In this document: positions 9,371 to 20,700 of the stretch, piece by piece
Numbering within the stretch: position 1 is the first letter of the stretch
Layout of the letters: each line of letters opens with the position of its first letter
NCBI GenBank assembly: GCA_000969725.1
Contig: JXSR01S003814.1
Direction: 5' to 3' (one strand)
Source of the DNA: Ophiothrix spiculata
Lineage: Eukaryota; Echinodermata; Ophiuroidea; Amphilepidida; Ophiotrichidae
DNA length: 21,917 nt
Notes under the pieces: model-generated
The model's database searches: none
Seen by the model: only the letters and a program-made list of their open reading frames with translations
What the model was told of the DNA's origin: nothing
Position numbers and translations under genes: made by a program

Positions 9371-10051
9371 ATGTTGACTTTACAGTTAGCAATATTTGTG
9401 ATTGTTCTTTTTTTAGTGCAAAAATTAATATGCTGGTTGACATCAGAACCTTTAAAATATCCACCTGGACCTCCTTCATTACCTTTCATAGGTAACATGG
9501 CAGTCTTTATGACTGGGAGAGCTCCATACCATGTTCTCAAGGAACTTGCAGACCAGTTTGGAAGCGTGGTATCCTTAAAGATGGGAACTGGAAGATTTGT
9601 TGTGCTGAGTACAGTTGAAGCAATACGTGAAGCATTTGTCAGACAATCAGAGTGTTTTGCTGGCCGTCCATATATGTATAGCATCAGTTTATTAACAAGA
9701 AACAATTGTGGAATAGCTTTTGGTGATTATACACCAATTTGGAAAGTCCATAGGAAGAGCTGTGCTGTAGCAATCCATAGAAACGTAAGAGGGAAAAACT
9801 GCACATCATCAGATGTTAAAATTTTGCAAGAAGTAGAACATCTTATTGTTAGATTACAACAAAAAACAAATCAACCAACAGATATCAGTGATGATTTAAA
9901 CTTAGCCGTTCTGAATGTCATTTGTGACATGACATTTGGACAAAGATATGAAATTGACGATGAGGAATACAGGGCCATTTTGGACAGCGCCAATAAATTT
10001 ACTGCAATTTTACAACACGGGGATCCAATAGACTTCATACCAGCATTGAAG
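9371..10051 (+). CDS. Cytochrome P450, CYP1/CYP17-like (clan 2), first coding exon (5' partial gene)
   Basis: Encodes the N-terminal 227 residues of a haem-thiolate monooxygenase anchored in the endoplasmic reticulum. Residues 3-23 form a hydrophobic signal anchor, followed by the proline hinge YPPGPPSLPFIG (30-41). Residues 90-100 (VRQSECFAGRP) match the 'VRQ..dF.GRP' block of CYP1 enzymes. The C-helix WxxxR motif is W124-R128 (WKVHR), whose arginine contacts a haem propionate. LNVICDMTFGQRY (about 181-193) and the terminal GDPIDFIPALK (217-227) also fit CYP1-type proteins. The exon ends at a phase-0 donor, AAG|GTAAGT. The I-helix, ExxR and haem-cysteine segments must lie in later exons and were not found in the window. 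The start was chosen because it gives the complete anchor. CYP1 proteins oxidise aromatic compounds and CYP17 acts on steroids; the substrate here cannot be inferred. Probably the same locus as the copy at 11073. Confidence 0.93.
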
Positions 10052-10900
10052 GTAAGTAAAACCATTAAAACAATTTTATGATCAATTTTATCTATCTATA
10101 CAATAGTAATAGGTACATTAAATATGTAGATTTTGACCAAATGTGATTAAGCACCATCTAATTGTGCTTAATAACTTGTCATTACGTTTAAACCTTGATA
10201 TACTTAGTAAATGTAAAACTTTCATACAAAATGGTTGGTAATTGCACACCTGTACCTTTTTCCACTTGCATGGCAAAAAACGAAATTTAATTTATTGTAA
10301 TTTCTATAATCAATGAATAGAATTGAAGAAATGAATAGATTTTTAGATGTCAAAGGCCTCCATTTTATCATCTTTCTGTCCATTGAACTTTTAGGTCACC
10401 TTGTGTGTGGGTTTACTGTTATAGTTAAATACAAAAGGGCTACCCTGGAAATTACGGGACAAAACCCTTAAATGCCTGGAAGGCTGTACCAACTGAACTT
10501 TTGCGACTATCGTATTAAATGCGGCTTCTTTTTCACCCTCTTTTTTATTTGACAGTTGCTTTGTCCATTGAAATGTATCTTTCGAACAAACCATTGTTGG
10601 TTACATTTAAAGCACTTTGTGTATTTCAATAGTCCTTCTGTATATTTTGATGTGATTAATAAGGACAGTTTTCGATTTAATTCTTGCATACACAAAGACA
10701 ATGAGAGACAATGATTCGTTTAAATGCATTGTATTCAAATTTTATATTGAAAGCATTTAATATCAGAATTGATTTTTTAGTTTTAGCAAAGTCAGCAATG
10801 ATTTCTATGTAGAATACATGATAAAATTTCACCATTTAAACATTTAAAATACATAAATTCCCCTTTAAAAAAAAGTAAGCATACAATTGGTATTGAAATG
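10052..10900 (+). other. Intron 1 of the P450 gene, left copy, cut off by the gap
   Basis: Begins with the donor GTAAGT and continues to the N run without a usable acceptor followed by P450 sequence. It is AT-rich with no gene. The minus-strand open frames at 10391-10594 and 10507-10701 are repeated in the other copy and show no protein family features. Confidence 0.8.
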
Positions 10901-10950
10901 NNNNNNNNNNNNNNNNNNNNNNNNNNNNNNNNNNNNNNNNNNNNNNNNNN
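10901..10950. other. Assembly gap of exactly 50 Ns
   Basis: A run of 50 N characters. The round number suggests a fixed-size or minimum-size scaffold gap rather than a measured distance. Both sides of the gap carry the same 1.65-kb sequence. Confidence 0.99.
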
Positions 10951-11072
10951 AATGTGGAAACATGCAATGGAGAAAATTGTTTGAACATAGCTTATTATAT
11001 ATTACCTTTGCTTTTACCGAGTGAAACAGTTATTTCATTCAGCTAGGAACTACTATTTTCAAAGTATTCATC

Positions 11073-11753
11073 ATGTTGACTTTACAGTTAGCAATATTTG
11101 TGATTGTTCTTTTTTTAGTGCAAAAATTAATATGCTGGTTGACATCAGAACCTTTAAAATATCCACCTGGACCTCCTTCATTACCTTTCATAGGTAACAT
11201 GGCAGTCTTTATGACTGGGAGAGCTCCATACCATGTTCTCAAGGAACTTGCAGACCAGTTTGGAAGCGTGGTATCCTTAAAGATGGGAACTGGAAGATTT
11301 GTTGTGCTGAGTACAGTTGAAGCAATACGTGAAGCATTTGTCAGACAATCAGAGTGTTTTGCTGGCCGTCCATATATGTATAGCATCAGTTTATTAACAA
11401 GAAACAATTGTGGAATAGCTTTTGGTGATTATACACCAATTTGGAAAGTCCATAGGAAGAGCTGTGCTGTAGCAATCCATAGAAACGTAAGAGGGAAAAA
11501 CTGCACATCATCAGATGTTAAAATTTTGCAAGAAGTAGAACATCTTATTGTTAGATTACAACAAAAAACAAATCAACCAACAGATATCAGTGATGATTTA
11601 AACTTAGCCGTTCTGAATGTCATTTGTGACATGACATTTGGACAAAGATATGAAATTGACGATGAGGAATACAGGGCCATTTTGGACAGCGCCAATAAAT
11701 TTACTGCAATTTTACAACACGGGGATCCAATAGACTTCATACCAGCATTGAAG
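11073..11753 (+). CDS. Cytochrome P450, CYP1/CYP17-like, first coding exon (second copy, likely the same locus)
   Basis: The 227-residue translation is identical to that of the exon at 9371-10051, including the membrane anchor (3-23), proline hinge (30-41), WKVHR C-helix motif (124-128) and the end FIPALK before an AAG|GTAAGT phase-0 donor. I found no nucleotide difference within the exon. Intronic sequence that continues past the left copy's cut-off shows that this copy connects to the right flank, where exon 2 should lie, but no P450 exon was recognised up to 21917. Either exon 2 lies further right or it is too diverged or short to read by eye. Treat this and the left copy as one gene unless independent data show a true tandem duplication. 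Confidence 0.9.
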
Positions 11754-12604
11754 GTAAGTAAAACCATTAAAACAATTTTATGATCAATTTTATCTATCTA
11801 TACAATAGTAATAGGTACATTAAATATGTAGATTTTGACCAAATGTGATTAAGCACCATCTAATTGTGCTTAATAACTTGTCATTACGTTTAAACCTTGA
11901 TATACTTAGTAAATGTAAAACTTTCATACAAAATGGTTGGTAATTGCACACCTGTACCTTTTTCCACTTGCATGGCAAAAAACGAAATTTAATTTATTGT
12001 AATTTCTATAATCAATGAATAGAATTGAAGAAATGAATAGATTTTTAGATGTCAAAGGCCTCCATTTTATCATCTTTCTGTCCATTGAACTTTTAGGTCA
12101 CCTTGTGTGTGGGTTTACTGTTATAGTTAAATACAAAAGGGCTACCCTGGAAATTACGGGACAAAACCCTTAAATGCCTGGAAGGCTGTACCAACTGAAC
12201 TTTTGCGACTATCGTATTAAATGCGGCTTCTTTTTCACCCTCTTTTTTATTTGACAGTTGCTTTGTCCATTGAAATGTATCTTTCGAACAAACCATTGTT
12301 GGTTACATTTAAAGCACTTTGTGTATTTCAATAGTCCTTCTGTATATTTTGATGTGATTAATAAGGACAGTTTTCGATTTAATTCTTGCATACACAAAGA
12401 CAATGAGAGACAATGATTCGTTTAAATGCATTGTATTCAAATTTTATATTGAAAGCATTTAATATCAGAATTGATTTTTTAGTTTTAGCAAAGTCAGCAA
12501 TGATTTCTATGTAGAATACATGATAAAATTTCACCATTTAAAAATTTAAAATACACAAATTCCCCTTTAAAAAAAAAAGTAAGCATACAATTGATATTGA
12601 AATG
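11754..12604 (+). other. Intron 1 of the P450 gene, right copy (start)
   Basis: Same sequence as 10052-10900 apart from three substitutions and two extra A residues near its end. It is continuous with 12605 onward, so the intron presumably extends into the right flank. Confidence 0.8.
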
Positions 12605-14244
12605 TTGGTGTGCGATGAATACATAGGCCTATAGAGTATGTAAATCAATGATAACAGATTTCACTTAAAAAGCTTAGCTTATAATAACTTTGACATGCAC
12701 AAGCACTTTCAGCTTTATGGTTACAAAGAGCTTGTTTATAATATATTTGCACATATATTAGAATATTTTGAATGAAAATAGCCAGTTCGAGTCCCAATTT
12801 ATACGAGCACGCATTTGACACTGTAGTATATGATTAAATTACAGCATCAAGGTTTGATCTATTCGGGTAAATGTGAAATTATATTCAAACTAATTTGCCT
12901 TTAAATTATATTTAAAAACTAGGGAATACTGCGTAGTCTTAAATGATAAGTAACACATTTTCATTTAGTGCACTGAAAAAAATTGAAAGGTTTACAGGAA
13001 TATTATTGGGGATATCTGTAGCTACACACTTAAATTCTAGCTAGCCAATGACCCATATATTATGCATGTCTTATGTTCAGACATGTGTAGAATGATTGAC
13101 TTTCTGTACACCTTTGTTGAAATACTGTCAGAACACGATAATATGTTTTGATATGGCAATGTAAATGGAGGTAACCATAGAACCCAAGAAACATAAATTC
13201 AAGTCAAACACTAAAGTGTGTCAATATAAACATTAACACATTTATTTACTGAATTGGAATACTTCTTTAAAAGTTTATTGGACTAGAATTCCTTATAATC
13301 AAAGCAGGATACCTTTTGTAAACAAAGAACATTGGTATTTCCTGTAAACACCTTAAAGTTTGTTAAAACAAACAGGTGGAGAGACTGAGAGTTGAAAAAC
13401 ACCATGAGATATATGCATTGTATCTTCCAGCAGGTAGTGTTGGTATTCCGCCGCGTATACACAGCATACAAGGTCACTGAACCTTCCTTCAGCCACAAAT
13501 TTTGGCGTGTTGCAAGCACTAGACATAATGAAATTATGAACAAAAAATCTGTATACCTTCCCTTGTATTATCTTTAAGGACATTGTACTAGAAAAAGCTC
13601 AAAACAATGGCATATTTAAATCTTATTTCAAAACTACCAACAGCGCTAGCGTCTAGGGCAATAACCTAGCCTTCTCTGCATCTGGCATTGCAATATATCG
13701 CTACGGTCAAATCACCGCGGACTGGGGTCTACGCGCGATAGACACTTTGGAAAGTCATCCAAAATCTCGCAACGTAATTGTAGGACGATTTGGGACTTAT
13801 TCAATGTTTAGTATGTTTAATGTCAAGCATTTGGGTAATCATGGTACAAAATGTAATACCATGTAGTTTTAAAGGAACATGGAATTCAAAGCATGGAATC
13901 TCTACTGATTACCCTTTATATCCATTCAAAGTGTCAACCCCCCTCCCGTTATGCTTTCTACCCCAATACCGACCATCATAGATATAAAAGTGATGTTGTC
14001 TATGCCATAAACTCTACATTATAATCAGGGAAACAAAACCTTTTCTTTACAATTAAATATAACAGGCCTAATGATCTATACTATCATAAGTTGTAGGAAG
14101 GTACAATATAGGTATCTAATGGCGTTTTAGAACATTCTGTCTTTTCACTTGTTTGTTGTAACAACTTTTATAATAGGAGTTATCAATGTCCTTTGTTTAC
14201 AAAAAGTTATCTTTTCTAATTGCCTCAATAAAATCACAAGATAA
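12605..14244. other. Presumed intron or flank of the P450 gene, no exon recognised
   Basis: Mostly AT-rich. Two overlapping minus-strand open frames (13283-13543 and 13353-13583) lie in a somewhat less AT-rich block; neither resembles a known family. A block at about 13650-13790 is clearly richer in G and C, with CTAGG...CCTAG inverted words and several CG dinucleotides. It is unlike its surroundings and could be a decayed repeat, but no boundaries or coding frame are evident. No acceptor followed by P450-type residues was found. Confidence 0.5.
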
Positions 14245-14541
14245 AATAAATATTACTAATATCTACTGCAGAATAGTTCAAATTAAAAACAGCGATAGAT
14301 GCGCTGGTAAAAATGTGCCACGGTATCGCTTTCAAATACATGTTGCCTGAAACGTAACTTTGGAATTTTTGGAGATCTAGATAGGACTATTTGGATACCT
14401 GTATATGTACAAAAGTTTTAGACTTGGTTATATCAGCTTACAAGGGAGGCCTACAGGCCAACCCTCGCTCATCAGAAGCTAATAGCAGAATCTTAATAAA
14501 TATTACTAATATCTATTGCAGAATAGATACCTGTATATGTA
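14245..14541. repeat. Cluster of short interleaved direct repeats
   Basis: A 32-bp word at 14245-14276 recurs at 14495-14526 with two differences (its second base, and C14266 against T14516). GATACCTGTATATGTA at 14394-14409 recurs at 14526-14541, directly abutting the second copy of the first repeat. The block between them includes AGGCCTACAGGCC (about 14447-14460). The arrangement suggests local rearrangement or a decayed composite repeat. No gene is evident. Confidence 0.7.
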
Positions 14542-15948
14542 TATATATTTGTATTACTATAGCGAACATAGTGTAAAACTATATTATAAGTAACAAATAA
14601 AAACACTTCTCATTCATCTATCAGCTATATCAGGTTCAGGTAATTAAACCTAAAGACAAAATATATTGATAGACATGTAATTTGCGTTACATAATATGGC
14701 GGCTTTATTTTTCTTGCAATGTTATTAAGACTTAGGTGCAAATTCTAATTTGATTATCAGGTAATTAACAACTACAAGCATTTCACATACATGCAACATT
14801 TGTTTGACTACAAACATACACTTTGAGCTATGTAAACATGTCTAGGTGTCAACAGTAACTTGAGAATCTTGTCAATGAAACCTATGTATGCACATATAGC
14901 AATTTAAATAAAAACAAAGGCGAAAAATAAATGTGCTTTCCAAAAAATATGCATGCCCGATGAAGAAGTTCCAAAAGGCGTAAATAGCTGAAAGACACCG
15001 GCATTCGCACTAATGCTGCCCACAAAATGATGTCCTTTTGCTGATTTGTCAATCCAATGTATGAATAAATACGGTTCAAAGTTTGATTTTCGAATATTAG
15101 CCATTTTGTAACGATTCAAAAGCATTAACAATATATTGGGGTAAATTTAAAGTTTTTACACACTTCATGTTCATATTGACGTTTGTCAATCAAGTTGCAG
15201 ATTGGTCATTCTGCAAAGATGCAACTTTTTTGCCACTTTGATACGTTGTTTTTATTTTATATCATCTAATGGTTTCGTAAATAGAATAACTTATCTCTTG
15301 ATAATCTTGTCCTTATCTTTCACCTAATTGACTTTACGTAAATGTTGCTTCATATGCTTCTAACAGAGGAATAGAAAGAAAATATACTTACAGGAGTATT
15401 ATCAACCTTATCATTAAGGCATTGACGTCTTTAACATGTTTAAGGCATACACAAACTTGATGTGAATGTGACGCGAATATCTTTCTCAAGGTAATAGTGA
15501 ACAGATACACTAAATAACACAGGTATTGAACGGCTGCGATCGAGCCATTCACCCTTCTTTAAACATGTGTATGCTCTTATTGGAACATCCCAATAAAATA
15601 CTTAATTTTTTGTATTAAAAAGTGTTTGATAAAATGCATGCATTTCGGAAGTTCCAATTTGGAAAAAAAAACTATTCTATTTAGACTAAAATAATAGAGA
15701 CTGCAATTTTGTATATATATCTTTATAGACACGTAAAAAGAGTCAAAACACGGTTTATTAATTCAGTAATTACAAGTTAGAATTATTATTGAATATGAGG
15801 ATGGAATTTCCTAGTCAGTTTGACATTGACATTTAAACCATCAACAATTATCATATGATAAAAAAGAACTCGCGTTTGCCTATTTTGCAAATAGATTTCA
15901 TTAAATTGAAAGCGAAGCTATTATTTGACTTTTATGATTTAAGAAGTA
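14542..15948. other. AT-rich stretch, no confident gene
   Basis: The two overlapping minus-strand open frames at 14882-15131 have no recognisable family. CGTTAC...ATGGCGGC near 14685 and an inverted relative, GCCATTTTGTAACG, near 15100 hint at a third small element, but boundaries and target duplication are not clear. A small hairpin TTATTGG/CCAATAA lies at 15577-15595. Confidence 0.5.
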
Positions 15949-16337
15949 CGGCTAATGAAACTTGATTCCAGGATTCTCGTAACATTTATTTCTGATCATA
16001 ATGAGGCAACATTTTCATTATTCATTATTCATTACTTCCCGTTTTCTGTTTATCACAAAAAACCCATTATTTTCTGTACAGTCATTCCAATTTCCAGAAT
16101 AAAAAATGTTTGGTGTCACCGGACATTGATTTTGAAATTGTTCCCCATGTAAATTGCAATGTAATGAATATAATGATACTCATGCATCTCAAACAATGTA
16201 TTCATTGGCCAAAAATTGAGAAAAAGACCATTTTTAGCAAATAATGAATTTTTTCTTGAATCTGGTTCACAAAACGAAGGGGTAATTTCATAACGCGGGC
16301 GGGTGACGGGAAACCGGTAATCGAGTTTCATTAGCCT
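15949..16337. mobile_element. MITE-like element, TA target duplication, 389 bp
   Basis: The left end reads CGGCTAATGAAACTTGATT, and the right end, on the opposite strand, AGGCTAATGAAACTCGATT: two differences in 19 bases. Weaker inverted similarity continues for about 15 more bases (CCAGGATTCTCGTAAC against ACCGGTTTCCCGTCAC). TA flanks the element at 15947-15948 and 16338-16339, as expected for Tc1/mariner-type insertion. The inside contains short ATTCATT repeats around 16017-16032 and no convincing gene. The open frames at 15955-16152 (plus) and 16116-16379 (minus) cross the element or its end and look incidental. Non-autonomous element inferred. Confidence 0.5.
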
Positions 16338-16339
16338 TA

Positions 16340-17603
16340 AATATGGACAATCTAAGCTCGCCCACAACTCGAAACTCAATGATATCTTTGCATATCTTCC
16401 TTATTCAACAAACACGGTTTATTTAAACAATTCCCGATAGTGCATTTTTACCGATCACCCTAATTGTGTGATTCCACGACAATTATATTATAGATTCTAA
16501 ATTAACTGCGTGTTGGTAATGAATGCTCTCTCGGTTGATTTAGCGATTCTGTTTCCCTATAGAGTAGAAAACAGTAACAGTAGTACATGCCTAGCAAGTT
16601 AAACTTAGGAGTACTTTAATAATCAATTCAATGTATATGACTGATCTTTCTTTATAAAACATCGTACCTGGTGGTGTTTATAAAAAGGAAATTTAAGATA
16701 GTTTGTTATAGCAAACATGTCATCTGTGACTGTTTTTTTTTCGCAATGCGTTTGAATTGCATTGAATGCAAAATAAATTCATAACTTGCAACTACTATAA
16801 ACAAAATAAATTAATCTTATCATAAATTGTTGATGGATTAAACTTTTGCACTACTGTAATTTACGTACCTTCAGAATCTGATCATGCTTATAGATTCGCT
16901 CTAGAAAAGGATCAACATATCAAGTATTCAGTACTTTCTAAATGATAAGTTTTTCTGGCTTTTAAAAATTAAAAGTTCAACACTTGAATTCAATTTCATT
17001 TATTATAAAAGAAGGTTATAAAATAAATTAACAGTACTTTTCTTCACAATGGGATATTAAACAAACGAAGACAATATTATTTGTAAGAAAACTTAATAAA
17101 TCTACAACCTTAAGATGTGGTGTAGTGCATTTATTTTTTTGAATAAAAAAATTGAAAGAGAGTAAACCTAAAGGAAATATGATACTACTAAAAATTCCAG
17201 ATGACTCTACAGTTAATTAACTTCAAAATGTTTTTATGAATAACTGAAATATTTATTATCAAATTGACAGAAATAACCGTTGCATGTCTTCCATTAACCA
17301 GATTATACTCCGTGCCAGACGCAGAGATTGCTTTAACAATTTATGAAGTTATGCTTCGCATCCTACGAACCCATCTTGGGACCTCAATCTTTCATAATGT
17401 TGTCATTTTTTCAAAGGATACATTTCACAAACCCTGCAGAATAAGTTTGCCACGACATTTGCAAAGGAAATCTAACACATTGATGTTTTATTTCGCTACA
17501 CGTTCTTCTAAAAGCAATAAAATTATAAAACGGAATCTGTAAGATGACACTTAAGTTTCAGCGCCTGAGATAATTGCTTTTCGCACTCGTAAGACAGCTA
17601 CAG
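16340..17603. other. AT-rich stretch, no confident gene
   Basis: The longest plus-strand open frame, 17264-17542, begins with TTG rather than ATG and resembles no family I know. I see no terminal inverted repeats, tandem arrays or RNA genes. Confidence 0.55.
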
Positions 17604-17729
17604 AATATATATTCAGGTCACGTAGTGCTTACAGAAGCAGGAAGGTTTATTTGCAATATTCAAAATGTTGTTAGAACTTGTGATACATTAAGAATGAGGA
17701 CTGATGGAGTCTATTATATTTGGTGCAAG
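17604..17729 (+). other. Weak candidate internal exon, 42 codons
   Basis: This stretch is open in one frame from just after a CTACAG acceptor-like site to an AAG|GTGGGT donor-like site, and both junctions fall in phase 0. The frame is closed by TAA at 17571 but stays open past the donor to 17807. The translation ends RTCDTLRMRTDGVYYIWCK, which loosely recalls the 'C..(I/L)......DG.Y.I' opening of fibrinogen-related and neurexin/contactin-associated domains. That is a short pattern and could be chance. It does not resemble a P450 exon. The alternative acceptor ATTCAG at 17611-17616 would put it in another phase. Confidence 0.2.
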
Positions 17730-20700
17730 GTGGGTGATAAAAACAAGTCACGCAAACAATTAAGTAATAAAAAGAAATTCTTTGTTGCTTGTGCAACAAA
17801 AATTTGAAGATTCTGTTTATAGTTTGATTGGTCAAATAGTAATTCTCACATTACAATAACAAGTAACTAAGCGCTACTGTAAAATTACAAAGGTGTATTT
17901 GTTCAAATACACTCGAAAGTCGAAGATCTTTTACATTACAATAAGACTATCAATGAAGACATCAAACTGTCGTATTTGTGTTAACATGGTTAATGTCTGG
18001 AGGATTTTATTCACTTTTTTATCGCACATATCAAAGCCAAATATGTTTCTCTTAATTAATGTTTACTTCGTATCAATATATTTAAGCATAAAGCATTGAT
18101 TGCAACATTAATTTATTATTGTAATTTAGTTGCAATTTGTGGGGCAAATAATGTCCTATTTTTTCATGTTCGTAACAAACAAAATTAAACATTCAACAAA
18201 CGATAAATGTGCATAAATGTAAAAAATCCACCTGACTAAGAGAGAATATAGCTCTCAAGGTTGTGTTATTAAAGTTTGCTTTGTACTGAAACCTTTCCAT
18301 TGGTCTACAGGATATGTATGCCTATTTTGTTCGTTTAATCGTAAAAGAAAAGAGATTATTGCATAGAACCTTAGCTCAATGTTGTTTGAGTGAACACTGT
18401 ATGATATGGCCCTACAAATTACCTATCTTGACCAACTTTTATTTTGTGTTGCTATGAAATCAGACAAAGACCAAGACGGGGAACCTAAAATACAACAGTT
18501 TCTTATTTCATTTTGAAGAGAGAACAGATTTCCGTCACACGCAATAAACATTTCATAAAGAAAATGAATTGCCTATGTCATGTTCTGTTCTCAGAAGTAA
18601 ACCATCAACATTTTTATCACTGCCTGGTGTCAAATTAGCACTTTCCTTTAGAAAATAGATAGATGGGGAAATCGTAACACTTTTGTGACACGCGATATAA
18701 CAGAAACACGTTATGCGCAATTCCTGTTTGTATATCAATTTAAAGACTAACAGAAATATCACAGATTATTTGTCTATTAAGGGTTTCATGTAATGATGAA
18801 ACAAAACTAATTGTGACTGTTGTAAACTTTTATTGATAATAAATTGAGATAAACATTTATTTCTTTAAAATAAACGTAACTTAAATGTTCCATCTTTTCC
18901 TTTTTCTAATACGGTGGTAACCAAATATGATACATAATTTAAACTAATTGGTGTGAATCGACACAACAATGAAAGTTAAACACTTATCTTATTTTCTCCC
19001 AATTTTTTAATGATTAAGTTAAATCTTTCATATTACTTGTAGAGTATATCTAATTCCATTCTCTATTTAACATTTGTATAACATAAAAGTTTTTGCACGT
19101 GGCAATATTGATGCTAAGTGTTACCATTGTACATGTACTACAATATCACAGGAATTCTGGTAGTCTTTATTTATAATTTTATTTTATATTTTAACTCACG
19201 GTTAGTTACAATACTAAGCTTGAACTTTAAAGTTCAAGAATAATTTTAAATCTAGACGAAACCATCGTCTTTCAGCTGGTTTGCTAACTACTTTAACGCA
19301 AAATTTCTAAAATTGTTAGGGTTAAGTAATTGCGATTGAGTAAATAATAATAATAAAAAGAATCATTTGATGTAATGTAATGAATGATTCACCCGTTTTT
19401 ACTAAATTATTAAAGAGCTTTCTAGCAATGATGATTTTTTTACACTTTTAATGCATAGATAATAATAAAATTTCTTTTGAGTTGTATTGTAGTCTATTTT
19501 CAGGTACTTTTTGCTAATTATGTCGTGTCTTGTGACGTTTTACTGAGGTCATAAGAAAGCACAATTATATATTATGAAACAACCAGGCCTGGAAACACAT
19601 GAGTTCAAATCAATATTTTCACTATGACACTTTGTCAATAATAACAACAATTGCAAAAATACTATCCAGAGTTCACGGAAAGTCTATGAAAACATATTTG
19701 ATATGAAAACGGATATAGTGCTGGTAAAACAATGTTTTTCAAAACTTGCTTTCACTCTGAAAGAGAAAAAAGTGAAGAAATTACAGTGAAATAATTCAAA
19801 TTGTACCCATGATATACTATCAACATATCTTCTAACCAACTATGACAATGGTTATAGGAAAAAACAATATTTCTAGCTTACAATAGGATTAGGATATACG
19901 ATTAGGAGTGGATTAAAATATTAGAAGGAAGCTCTTCCATTTGAGCTACAGCATTTTTCATCAAGTTTTCTGATTCTATAAACTAAAAAAGTTGTGAACC
20001 CAGTTTTATGCACATATTGCATTGCTCGTTCATTCAACATAATGTTCAACAACAATAGTTTAAACATGAAAAATCTTAAACAAACTATACAGAAATACGG
20101 GAATTACATTTACAAACAAAAGGACACTGTTTTCTTAATTTTTTATTAAGGGAAGGGAGGGGAGAAATTAAAATTATAGAAGGTCAATGTTAAAATCGCC
20201 TATGATTATGACAAAATATATGGTTTGCATTTACAAAAAACAAGGTTTATAAATGTTCTGTATGGACTATAGGTAGATCATGGATGTTTGTAGGATGGTC
20301 ATAGTTGGCATTGAAAACATACCCTTCACAAACTCTTGCACTATTAAATAGAAAAATGAATATACTTTGTGTCTCTTATGTATCTCAACTAAGATGACTT
20401 AATGTGGGTGGCTCCTGTTATTCTTGAGTTTGACATCTTGTATATTATCTCAAGTGGAATCTTCAATAGTCTTTGCCTAATCACTGATAAACGAGCAGCT
20501 ATCATTTTTGGGTCAATGGACATGTTTATATCCATCATATAGCATTATAAACATTTCTGACGCCAACTTTGGCATTCCAGATTTGCAGTCAAGGTTCTAT
20601 AAACTATATTGGAATATCTCACATCCCACCACTAAAACAATTATTTTGTAAGATTATTGTTTTTCACTTTAGATTCATAGGTTATGCCCACTTTAATTGT

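Larger units (their letters stand above)
9249..10900. repeat. Duplicated block, left copy (ends at the assembly gap)
   Basis: 1,652 bases that recur at 10951-12604, at an offset of 1702 until the poly-A length difference. The copy contains the P450 exon, its near upstream sequence and part of intron 1. It ends at base 10900, directly before the N run. The two copies look identical from 9249 to 10840. The only differences I see are C/A at 10841, T/C at 10854, an A run of 8 against 10 at 10867-10874, and G/A at 10890. See the finding on unmerged contigs. Confidence 0.97.
10951..12604. repeat. Duplicated block, right copy (starts at the assembly gap)
   Basis: Starts at the first base after the gap with sequence equal to 9249 onward and follows the left copy to 12604, where the left copy is stopped by the gap. 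It is two bases longer because of the poly-A run (12569-12578, ten A). It then continues uninterrupted into unique sequence. It lacks the CCAAT/TATA region present upstream of the left copy. Confidence 0.97.

Noticed and set aside
9337..9705. 122-codon minus-strand open frame, repeated at 11039-11407
   Set aside because: It is antisense to the P450 exon, appears identically in both copies, and its translation has no family features. The P450 reading on the plus strand explains the sequence.
12784..12795. AGTTCGAGTCCC, resembling a tRNA T-loop
   Set aside because: No A-box, acceptor or anticodon stem upstream; an isolated B-box-like word.
13283..13583. Two overlapping minus-strand open frames (76 and 86 codons)
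   Set aside because: Looked at as exons of an antisense gene, but no domain, no consistent splice sites and overlapping frames argue for chance.
14684..15113. Possible third small element with CGTTAC...ATGGC ends
   Set aside because: Terminal similarity is short and gapped, and no flanking duplication could be defined.
17264..17542. 92-codon plus-strand open frame
   Set aside because: Tested by eye as P450 exon 2 and as a separate exon; the residues fit neither, and it opens with TTG.
19219..19238. Everted AGTTCA half-sites as a nuclear receptor element
   Set aside because: The half-site departs from AGGTCA and the site is far from any known promoter; reported only as a palindrome.
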